Of a stretch of DNA of 18,603 nt, positions 1-6,015 are shown piece by piece. Numbering within the stretch: the first letter of the stretch is position 1; each line of letters begins with the position of its first letter. The DNA lies in contig CAMDKT010000034.1 in assembly GCA_945900935.1 (NCBI GenBank), positions 1-18,603 of the forward strand, given 5' to 3'. The translations under genes and the position numbers were made by a program. The DNA is from Candidatus Sulfopaludibacter sp. SbA3 (lineage in GTDB: Bacteria; Acidobacteriota; Terriglobia; Bryobacterales; Bryobacteraceae). The notes under the pieces were generated by a model. That model saw only the letters and a program-made list of their open reading frames with translations. It did not search any database and was not told the origin of the DNA.

Positions 1-506
1 ATCATCGGTCTCGGCTCATTCACGATCATGTCTGACGGTACTTGTCCTGATGCTATCGAGACGATTGCCACGCTCATCGGAATTAAAGTAGTTATCCGCA
101 TAATGCTCTTTTCCCTAAACAAGACATTTCCCTTCTTAGTACACCCTGGATTGGATCTGGTTGGCCCGTCCCGAATACACGGTGCGCGACGATTGTTCCG
201 ATAGAAAGTTACCAGCCCTGGCAAGAAACCGACGTAGTCGTCAACCCAGTAATTGGAAAGAAAGTAGTACAGGGGTGTAGCATATCTTCCGATGATCCAC
301 CATCCTCCTGTTACGCCGAACTGAGCATATCCGCTTGAGGCAGCGCCCGGATAAAAACACCCATCGAATTTGGAAGGTCCGGCGAACTCCTTCACTTGGC
401 GTCCATCGAATGGTCTAGAAAAGTTTCCCTGAAGTGTTTGCCTCCACCGATGTACCGTACTTGTGTGTCGCGCATCCAGCGTCCTTCGCCTGCTTGACTG
501 TCGCAT
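1..506 (-). CDS. Unrecognised protein, C-terminus beyond left edge
   Basis: On the minus strand a frame stays open from about 620 down to base 1. The first ATG is at 506..504 and gives at least 168 residues. The middle looks like real protein: it is rich in Gly, Trp and Tyr, with stretches such as EFAGPSKFDGCFYPG, GGWWIIGRY and NYWVDDYVGFLPG, then TFYRNNRRAPC. I cannot name the family. Base composition is clearly AT-richer than the genes to the right. There is no convincing Shine-Dalgarno before ATG 506, and a terminator-like hairpin lies just upstream, so the start is uncertain and the 5' part could be degraded. Near the left edge (below about 110) another frame also reads like protein and ends at a stop near base 14, so a frameshift in the last third is possible. 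It may be an intact gene, or a fragment of an acquired gene. Confidence 0.42.
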   Translation of the reverse strand, partial: MRQSSRRRTLDARHTSTVHRWRQTLQGNFSRPFDGRQVKEFAGPSKFDGCFYPGAASSGYAQFGVTGGWWIIGRYATPLYYFLSNYWVDDYVGFLPGLVTFYRNNRRAPCIRDGPTRSNPGCTKKGNVLFREKSIMRITTLIPMSVAIVSIASGQVPSDMIVNEPRPM

Positions 507-544
507 GGACTTGTGTCGCGATCGGAATGAGGAAAGGTTAAGTA

Positions 545-569
545 ACCGGCCCCGCCAGCGGTGGCCGGT
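545..569 (-). terminator. Hairpin downstream of the fur-phosphatase operon
   Basis: ACCGGCC (545-551) pairs perfectly with GGCCGGT (563-569). Inside it CCGC (552-555) pairs with GCGG (558-561), leaving a bulged T at 562 and a tiny loop. Read on the minus strand it lies about 40 bases after the phosphatase stop codon and is followed by a moderately T-rich stretch (TTACTTAACCTTTCC). This fits a rho-independent terminator for the fur-phosphatase transcript, although the T tract is imperfect. Confidence 0.5.
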
Positions 570-610
570 ATCCGCGAATCCGATCCGTAGTTCCGCGCCG
601 TCCCGTAAAG

Positions 611-2224
611 TCAGTCCGGTTTATACCTCAGCATCAGCAAAGTCAGATCATCCCGCTGGGCCGCCCCTCCCGTGAAGCTGGCGATGTCGGCCTTGACCGC
701 GTCGATTAACCCGGCCGGCGGCAGCGACGGGTTAGCCTGCAACACGGCGACGAGGCGCTCCACGCCGTACTGCTCACGCTGAGCGTTCATGGCTTCGGAA
801 ACGCCGTCAGTATAAAGCACGAGCAGATCGCCCGGCTCCAACCGAAGCGCCGCATCTTTCCACGTAGCAACCTCCAGCATCCCAACGGGCATGCCGGTGG
901 CCGCGAGTTCGAACACATTGCCGTTGGCGCGGACCAATAGAGGCGAACAGTGCCCCGCGTTGGCCCACCGCATCGGCGCGTCGCGGTAAATGGAAGCCAG
1001 AAACATGGTGGCGTATTTCTCGCCGCTGGTACGGGTCAGCAGGAAACGGTTGAGCCGGTCCAGAATCACGGCGGGCGGAATGTGCTCCGCCGTGGACATG
1101 ATGAAAGCGCCTTGCAGCAGGCTGGCGAGCAGCGCCGAACTCACGCCTTTGCCGGAGACGTCGGCCATGACGATGTCGAAACGATCATCGCCGGCGGGGA
1201 GAATATCGAAATAATCGCCCCCGACTTGTCGGCTGGGGATCGAGAGGCCCGCGGCGCGGAGCCACCCGGTTTGCGGATATTGCTCGGCCGCCGGGAGCAG
1301 GTCCTGCTGAATGGTCTGCGCAATGCGCATCTCCTGATCCATCTTCTGCTTCTGCCGCTCTTCATCAAGCAGGCGGGCATTTTCAAGGACGAAACTGGCT
1401 TCGATGGCCAGCGACTGTACGAGGTCCCGGCTGTTGGCGGTGAGTTCGGGATGATGAAGCCGCGAGTCCATGTAGAGCAGACCGATGGAGTCGGCGATGG
1501 TGCCGACGAGCGCGGTTTCGGATAGATCGCCGGCGCGGACTTTAATCAGCGGGACGCAGACGACGCTGCGGACGGCGAGTTTGACAATGGATGCGTCGAC
1601 GCCATCAAGACTGGAGTCGAAGTGCATGTTCAACAGGTCGCTGCGCGTGCGGAGCGCCTTATGGAGGACCTTTGCGGGAATGCCGAGATCCTCCGTTAAC
1701 GGGCGTCGTCCGGCTTCGCGGGCGATGCGGGTTTCGAGGCCGTCTTTCGAGGCAAGCAAGAGAAATCCGCGATCGCAGTTTGTGATTTCCAGCGCCGAGT
1801 CGACCACTGCAGTTAGCACCTCGTCGATGGACAGCGCGCCTTGGATGGAACGGGCAACCTCCAACATCGAGCGTAACTTGCGCAGGCCGCCGTGATTGGC
1901 ATGGGTGGGCATGGCGGTGGTTGTTTCGAGCAGGAAAGTCAGTTCGTAGGAATCATCGACGCCAAAGCGGATAACGTCGCCGTGCCGGAGCACATGCGCC
2001 TGCTCCTTGAGCCCGTTGACGTCAATGCCGTTGCGGGACCCGGCGTCTGCGACGATGAGATCGGCCCCGTCACGCCGGATGATCGCGTGATTGCGGGAGG
2101 TCCGGTTGTCGCGCAGGACGAGATGGTTTTCGGGACTGCGGCCGATGGTGAAGGGGAGGGGATCCAACGGCACGCGGAAGGCGCTGGCACCCGGAGGTTT
2201 CACATCCAATGCCGCGTTGTTCAT
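611..2224 (-). CDS. FHA-GAF-SpoIIE (RsbU-type) PP2C phosphatase
   Basis: A 537-residue cytoplasmic signalling protein with three domains. First is an FHA domain (about 20-98) with the phosphothreonine-binding pattern GRS at 28-30, SRNH at 43-46 and NG at 65-66. Next is a GAF-type sensor (about 115-285). A short coiled linker (about 285-312) leads to a SpoIIE/PP2C phosphatase domain (about 325-535). Metal-binding acidic residues are visible in GGDYFD (335-340), DVSGKG (355-360), TDGVSEA (from 472) and RDDLTLL (524-530). Proteins of this family dephosphorylate anti-anti-sigma factors in partner-switching pathways. No partner kinase or STAS protein lies in the window, so the target is unknown. 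Its ATG overlaps the fur stop by four bases (ATGA), so translation is probably coupled to the regulator. No transmembrane segment is evident. Confidence 0.93.
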   Translation of the reverse strand: MNNAALDVKPPGASAFRVPLDPLPFTIGRSPENHLVLRDNRTSRNHAIIRRDGADLIVADAGSRNGIDVNGLKEQAHVLRHGDVIRFGVDDSYELTFLLETTTAMPTHANHGGLRKLRSMLEVARSIQGALSIDEVLTAVVDSALEITNCDRGFLLLASKDGLETRIAREAGRRPLTEDLGIPAKVLHKALRTRSDLLNMHFDSSLDGVDASIVKLAVRSVVCVPLIKVRAGDLSETALVGTIADSIGLLYMDSRLHHPELTANSRDLVQSLAIEASFVLENARLLDEERQKQKMDQEMRIAQTIQQDLLPAAEQYPQTGWLRAAGLSIPSRQVGGDYFDILPAGDDRFDIVMADVSGKGVSSALLASLLQGAFIMSTAEHIPPAVILDRLNRFLLTRTSGEKYATMFLASIYRDAPMRWANAGHCSPLLVRANGNVFELAATGMPVGMLEVATWKDAALRLEPGDLLVLYTDGVSEAMNAQREQYGVERLVAVLQANPSLPPAGLIDAVKADIASFTGGAAQRDDLTLLMLRYKPD

Positions 2225-2685
2225 ACCTCGGCCGCTTCGCGAATCTCCTGTTCGCGCGCCATCTGGCAGTTCGGGCAGTACCCGCCAATCTCGGTGCGCA
2301 CCAGCAGAATTTCGAACCCGAATGTTTCCTTTACCTGCTGGCGGATATGCGCTAACGGCTCGCCGAAATACTCTTCGATCTTGCCGCAGCGGAGGCAGAC
2401 GACATGGGCGTGTTCGCGCTTCATGCGTGTCTCGTAGTAATGCTGGTCGCCGCCGTGATGGAGCAGGTCGAGTTCGTCGACGAGACCCTCCATCTTGAGC
2501 ATTTTCAGCGTCCGATAGACGGTTACGCGGTTAAGCTTCGCGTCTTTCTCGCGCGCCAGATGATAGAGGCTTTCGGCGTCCAGATGCAGTCCGGACTTGT
2601 CGATCAGATCCAAAAGAATCTGGCGCTGCCGGGTCATCCGAACCCCCCGCAGTTTCAATGATCCCTGGGTTGTCTGTGCGGGCAT
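2221..2685 (-). CDS. fur: Fur-family metal-responsive transcriptional regulator
   Basis: A 154-residue repressor of the usual Fur/PerR length. The winged-helix part (about 10-90) has the recognition helix NRVTVYRTLKML (52-63). The C-terminal dimerisation domain carries the structural zinc pairs CLRC (97-100) and CPNC (137-140). By comparison with Fur, H34, E85, H92 and H94 would make the regulatory metal site. The His normally found just before the second Cys pair (as in HRLEIYG) is replaced: LLVRTEIGG here. It starts divergently from the biotin carboxylase gene and overlaps the phosphatase start by four bases. GAGGGA just before ATG 2685 may serve as ribosome binding site, but a TGCTACATT box sits only nine bases upstream. 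Sequence alone does not settle whether it senses iron, zinc or peroxide. Confidence 0.92.
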   Translation of the reverse strand: MPAQTTQGSLKLRGVRMTRQRQILLDLIDKSGLHLDAESLYHLAREKDAKLNRVTVYRTLKMLKMEGLVDELDLLHHGGDQHYYETRMKREHAHVVCLRCGKIEEYFGEPLAHIRQQVKETFGFEILLVRTEIGGYCPNCQMAREQEIREAAEV

Positions 2686-2694
2686 ACTTCCCTC

Positions 2695-2722
2695 AATGTA
2701 GCAAAATGCCGCCTGCTAGAAT
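2695..2722. promoter_or_regulatory. Head-to-head extended -10 boxes between fur and accC
   Basis: Two copies of the pattern TGnTAnnnT face away from each other in the 47 bases between fur and the biotin carboxylase. TGCTACATT reads toward fur (2703..2695, nine bases before ATG 2685). TGCTAGAAT reads toward accC (2714..2722, ten bases before ATG 2733). Both look like extended -10 elements, and neither has a convincing -35 box. The assignment rests on the motif and its position only. Confidence 0.45.
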
Positions 2723-2732
2723 CGAGAAGTTG

Positions 2733-4178
2733 ATGGTAGAAACAATCCTGGTCGCCAATCGGGGCGAAATTGCCGTTCGGGTACTGCGCGCTATCGCCGA
2801 GGCGGGGCTGCGTGGCGTGGCCGTGTTTACGGAGATCGACCGCCGGGCGCTGCATCTGGCGCATGCTGACGAAGCCTATTTAGTGGATTCGTATTTGAAT
2901 CCGGAATCGATCCTCGCCGCGGCGCGTCTGGCGGGGGCTGGCGCGCTGCATCCGGGGTACGGTTTTTTGAGCGAGAATGCTTCGTTTGCGGCGCTGTGCG
3001 CGGAAGCGGGGGTGTTGTTTATCGGGCCGCCGGCCGAGGCGATTCGTTCTTTAGGATCGAAAACGGCGGCGCGGGAAGTGGCGATTGGCGCAGGAGCGCC
3101 AGTGGTTCCGGGAAGCGAAGGGGCGGTGGGAAGTTTCGCCGAAGCGCGGCGGGTGGCGAGCGCGATCGGGTATCCGGTGTTGATCAAGGCGGCGGCCGGC
3201 GGGGGCGGCAAGGGCATGCGCCTCGTCGAAAAAGAAAACGAATTGGAGAGCGCGCTCCGCGACGCCTCCAGCGAGGCGGAGCGGAGTTTCCGTTCGGGCG
3301 AAGTGTATATCGAGAAGGCGCTGATTCATCCGCGGCACATCGAGATACAGATTTTTGGCGACAACCACGGCCATCTGATTCATTTGGGCGAGCGGGAATG
3401 TTCCATTCAGCGGCGGCATCAGAAAGTGATCGAGGAGTGTCCGTCGCCGCTGGTGGCGTTGTACCCGGAGATGCGCGAGGCGATGGGCGAAGCGGCGTTG
3501 AAGATAGCTCGCGCCGCCGGGTACACGAATGCCGGGACCGCGGAATTCCTGGTGGATGGAGACCGGAATTTCTATTTCCTGGAAATGAACACGCGACTGC
3601 AGGTGGAGCATCCGGTGACGGAGTTAGTAACATCGACGGACCTGGTGCACATGCAATTGGAGGCGGCGTTCGGCGCTGAGTTACAGCTTAGGCAGTCCGA
3701 TGTTAGCTGGCGCGGCGCGGCCATCCAGTGCCGGCTGTATGCCGAGGATCCCGCAAATCAGTACTTCCCTTCCCCCGGGCGGATTGACCGTTTGCGTATG
3801 CCGTCCGGTCCCGGCATTCGCTTGGACAACGGCGTGTATGAAGGATGGACCGTGCCGATGGAGTATGACCCGCTGCTGGCCAAACTCTGCGTGTGGGCGC
3901 AGGACCGGCCGCGAGCCATTGCCAGAATGCAACGCGCGCTGCGGGAGACCGAGATTTTGGGAATCGCTAATAATGTCGCGTTTTTTCGCCAATTGCTGAT
4001 CGACGAACGCTTTCGGTCCGGCGACATCCACACGGGGTTCCTGAACGACTTTGTGTATCGGCCGGACACGACGCTGAGCGAGGCGGAACTCGACGCGGTG
4101 ATCGCTGTATTGGCCGCGTCGGAACCTGCGGCGGAGTTGGCCATTCCCGCGGCCCGCTCGAATTGGAGCCGCCGGTGA
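2733..4178 (+). CDS. accC: Biotin carboxylase subunit of an acyl-CoA carboxylase
   Basis: A 481-residue ATP-grasp enzyme that carboxylates biotin on a carrier protein using bicarbonate and ATP. It shows the N-terminal biotin carboxylase motif ILVANRGEIAVRVLRA (5-20), the glycine-rich ATP loop GGGGKG (156-161), ECSIQRRHQK (222-231) and the active-site signature EMNTRLQVEHPVTE (284-297), with the catalytic Glu and Arg in place. Length fits AccC or the alpha subunit of propionyl/methylcrotonyl-CoA carboxylases without their fused carrier domain. Start: ATG 2733 gives the canonical N-terminus. An in-frame ATG at 2658 would overlap fur, and 2706 adds nine unconserved residues. The stop overlaps the next gene's GTG, so both subunits are probably made together. 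The strand is strongly G-rich with G-ending codons. Confidence 0.93.
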   Translation: MVETILVANRGEIAVRVLRAIAEAGLRGVAVFTEIDRRALHLAHADEAYLVDSYLNPESILAAARLAGAGALHPGYGFLSENASFAALCAEAGVLFIGPPAEAIRSLGSKTAAREVAIGAGAPVVPGSEGAVGSFAEARRVASAIGYPVLIKAAAGGGGKGMRLVEKENELESALRDASSEAERSFRSGEVYIEKALIHPRHIEIQIFGDNHGHLIHLGERECSIQRRHQKVIEECPSPLVALYPEMREAMGEAALKIARAAGYTNAGTAEFLVDGDRNFYFLEMNTRLQVEHPVTELVTSTDLVHMQLEAAFGAELQLRQSDVSWRGAAIQCRLYAEDPANQYFPSPGRIDRLRMPSGPGIRLDNGVYEGWTVPMEYDPLLAKLCVWAQDRPRAIARMQRALRETEILGIANNVAFFRQLLIDERFRSGDIHTGFLNDFVYRPDTTLSEAELDAVIAVLAASEPAAELAIPAARSNWSRR

Positions 4179-4618
4179 AACGGATTTTAGTAGGGCCGGA
4201 CTCTGAAAAAGAGATTGACTTTGAACCGGGGGAGTATCCATTGGCGACGTTGGAGACAGGCACCGCGCTCGTGCTGCGCGGCGGGCAAGTGCATCGAGTG
4301 ACGTACGCGAATGGGCTGCTGCTGGTGAATGGAAAGCAAGTGCGGCTAAGCCTGGCCGATCCGCGCAACCGCCGTCGAAATGGCAACAATAACGCCGATT
4401 CCGGCCGCCGCGACGTGAAAGCCGCGATGCCCGGAAAGGTGATCAAAATCCTGGTGGAGCCCGGGCAATCGGTTGAGCCGGCGGCGGGATTGTTGATCCT
4501 GGAAGCCATGAAAATGCAGAACGAAGTCCGGTCGCCGGGTACCGGTCGCGTGACCTCCGTTCATGTCAAAGTGGGGGACACGGTTGCATCCGGACAAGCG
4601 CTGGTTACACTGGAGTAG
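4175..4618 (+). CDS. Biotin carboxyl carrier (biotinyl-domain) protein
   Basis: A 147-residue protein with a divergent N-terminal half (about 1-78) and a C-terminal biotinyl domain (about 79-147). The domain has the biotinylation motif EAMKMQNE, whose acceptor is Lys 113, flanked by the usual AAMPGKV and GDTVASGQALV segments. It carries carboxybiotin from the carboxylase encoded just upstream to a carboxyltransferase. Start: GTG 4175 overlaps the accC stop (GTGA) and has GGAG at 4165-4168 with a six-base spacer, better than an in-frame TTG at 4163. The N-terminal half resembles the region that precedes the carrier domain in fused alpha subunits, so the pair looks like a split alpha chain. No carboxyltransferase gene is in the window. 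Confidence 0.9.
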   Translation: MKRILVGPDSEKEIDFEPGEYPLATLETGTALVLRGGQVHRVTYANGLLLVNGKQVRLSLADPRNRRRNGNNNADSGRRDVKAAMPGKVIKILVEPGQSVEPAAGLLILEAMKMQNEVRSPGTGRVTSVHVKVGDTVASGQALVTLE

Positions 4619-4623
4619 ACACT

Positions 4624-5376
4624 ATGCCTGATTCGGGGTGCGCGATTTGCCGCGGTAGCGGATGGGAGATCCAGGAGCGAAGCGGCATCTCCGGCGCGAG
4701 GCGATGCGTCTGCACAGCCGGCGATATTCAGCGGCAAACGCTGCAACATTCCGGCCTCCCAGCGTTATACCAGAATGCATCGCTCGACAATTTCGAAGCG
4801 CAGGGCAACGCGGCGCTGCAAACCGTGATGCTGCTGGTTCGGGGCTACGCTCGCGAATTTCCGAACGTGGAAAAACCGGGGCTGCTGCTGATCGGCGAAC
4901 CGGGAACGGGCAAGACACATCTGGCCGTCAGCGCGCTGCGGCTGTTAATCAACCGCGGGTACGGTGGGCTGTTCTTCGACTACCAGAACTTACTACAAAA
5001 GATACGTTCCAGTTACGACCCGGCTTCCGGCTCCGGCGACCGCGAGGCGTATGCCACGGCGCTGGACGCGGAAGTACTTCTGCTCGACGACTTAGGCGCC
5101 CACCGTATTACCGACTGGGTGGAAGATACCGTGACCAGTCTGATCACTTATCGTTGCAATAACAAGAAGCCGATCATCGCCACCACGAATCTGCCCGACC
5201 AGGATATGCAGACGACTGACCGCCGCGACCGATCCGCCGGGGGGACCGAATATAAGCGGTCGCTGATCGATCAGATCGGCATGCGGGCGCGGTCCCGGTT
5301 GTTTGAGATGTGCCGCGTGATCCGCATGCCGTCGCAGGTAGAGGACTACCGGTTGCGCAAGGCGCGAATTAATTAG
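4624..5376 (+). CDS. DnaC/IstB-like AAA+ ATPase with N-terminal Cys cluster
   Basis: A 250-residue ATPase of the helicase-loader (DnaC/DnaI/IstB) family. The N-terminus has a possible zinc-binding set, C6-x2-C9 and C28-x-C30. The AAA+ core shows Walker A GEPGTGKT (91-98), Walker B VLLLDD (151-156), sensor-1 ATTN (186-189) and a likely arginine finger in MRARSRLF (220-227). Such proteins load the replicative helicase or act as partners of transposases. No transposase is nearby, so a DnaC-like role is more likely, but this is inference. It begins five bases after the carrier-protein stop and is probably cotranscribed with the carboxylase genes, an unusual pairing. Confidence 0.85.
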   Translation: MPDSGCAICRGSGWEIQERSGISGARRCVCTAGDIQRQTLQHSGLPALYQNASLDNFEAQGNAALQTVMLLVRGYAREFPNVEKPGLLLIGEPGTGKTHLAVSALRLLINRGYGGLFFDYQNLLQKIRSSYDPASGSGDREAYATALDAEVLLLDDLGAHRITDWVEDTVTSLITYRCNNKKPIIATTNLPDQDMQTTDRRDRSAGGTEYKRSLIDQIGMRARSRLFEMCRVIRMPSQVEDYRLRKARIN

Positions 5377-5393
5377 CCGCCTGGGCCGCGGCT
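5375..5393. terminator. Hairpin between convergent genes
   Basis: AGCCGC (5375-5380) and GCGGCT (5388-5393) form a perfect six-base stem with a seven-base loop, in the 22 bases between the ATPase stop (5376) and the DinB-fold stop (5399). On the minus strand it is followed by AATTAATT, on the plus strand by no T run. It could end transcription mainly of the DinB-fold gene, or from both sides, but it is short. Confidence 0.35.
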
Positions 5394-5398
5394 GCGTC

Positions 5399-5896
5399 CT
5401 ACATCACCATCGGTTCATCGGCGGAGCCGCCGTAAATCGACGGCACCTTGCCGCCCATCGGCCGCAGATAAGCTGACAACTGGCCGCGGTGGTGAACGCA
5501 ATGGACGTTGGCGATATTGATGAAGGCGGCGGCGGGTAGTTGGAACATGCCGAAGAAGTCGACGGTGGCGGCCAGTTGATCGCCGGACAAAGCCGCGACC
5601 TTCTGGCGCGCCGCCGGGCGGGCTTCATTCCACCAGTCAACGACGCCGGCGGGCGTGGACGGCCCTTCGCCTTCCGGGAACGGGCCGAACGCGCCCGCGG
5701 CCACGGATTCCAGGAACCAGATCTCGCTGGCGACGATATGGAAGGCCAGCGTTTGGGCGGGCATTGACTTCTCGCCGGGCTTGTAATCGCCCGCGCCGTC
5801 CGGCATCGCGAGGATGACTTTCGAGGTCGCGGAAACTTCGCTGTCGAGCGCGTCTAAGAGAAAATCTCGTAAACCGGCTGCAAATTCAGGGGTCAT
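5399..5896 (-). CDS. DinB-fold (DinB/YfiT-like) metalloprotein
   Basis: A 165-residue four-helix-bundle protein of the DinB superfamily. The metal-binding histidine triad can be placed at H53 (AFHIVASE) and at H132 and H136 (NVHCVHHRGQL). The region HHRGQLSAYLRPMG is typical of the family. Members are thiol-dependent transferases or hydrolases; the substrate here is unknown. Start: ATG 5896 is preceded by AAGGAG (minus strand, 5912..5907) ten bases upstream. The TTG at 5914 would place that Shine-Dalgarno inside the gene. It is convergent with the AAA+ gene and divergent from the CocE-type hydrolase, with an inverted repeat in its promoter. Confidence 0.88.
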   Translation of the reverse strand: MTPEFAAGLRDFLLDALDSEVSATSKVILAMPDGAGDYKPGEKSMPAQTLAFHIVASEIWFLESVAAGAFGPFPEGEGPSTPAGVVDWWNEARPAARQKVAALSGDQLAATVDFFGMFQLPAAAFINIANVHCVHHRGQLSAYLRPMGGKVPSIYGGSADEPMVM

Positions 5897-5934
5897 AATT
5901 GGGGTCTCCTTCAATTCAGATGTTGGGGAACTGC

Positions 5935-5953
5935 TATGGTCCTTACCATATCA
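5935..5953 (-). promoter_or_regulatory. Inverted repeat over a -10 box upstream of the DinB-fold gene
   Basis: TATGGT (5935-5940) and ACCATA (5945-5950) are perfect six-base arms separated by CCTT. Read on the minus strand the outer arm is part of TGATATGGT (5953..5945), which fits an extended -10 box for the DinB-fold gene. The transcript would have a leader of roughly 40 bases containing the AAGGAG site. A palindrome on top of a -10 element is the usual place for a repressor operator. The binding protein is unknown. Confidence 0.4.
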
Positions 5954-6000
5954 CGGAGAATTCACACAGTGGCTGAACTCGTGTTGCTTCCCTATTCCGC

Positions 6001-6006
6001 TAAACT
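6001..6006 (+). promoter_or_regulatory. Candidate -10 box of the CocE-type hydrolase gene
   Basis: GCTAAACT ends nine bases before ATG 6016. It matches the spacing of similar GCTANNNT boxes before fur, accC and the amidohydrolase, although the T of the TG extension is C here. There is no Shine-Dalgarno between box and ATG, so the mRNA may be leaderless or nearly so. Confidence 0.35.
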
Positions 6007-6015
6007 AATGGCACG

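Noticed and set aside
2658..2732. N-terminal extension of accC from ATG 2658 or 2706
   Set aside because: Starting at 2658 would overlap the divergent fur gene and leave no promoter space. The added residues are unlike the conserved opening, which starts exactly at ATG 2733.
5915..6015. A dif-like recombination site at the GC-skew switch
   Set aside because: I looked for the 28-base XerC/XerD pattern on both strands and saw only the short TATGGT/ACCATA repeat, which lacks the dif layout.
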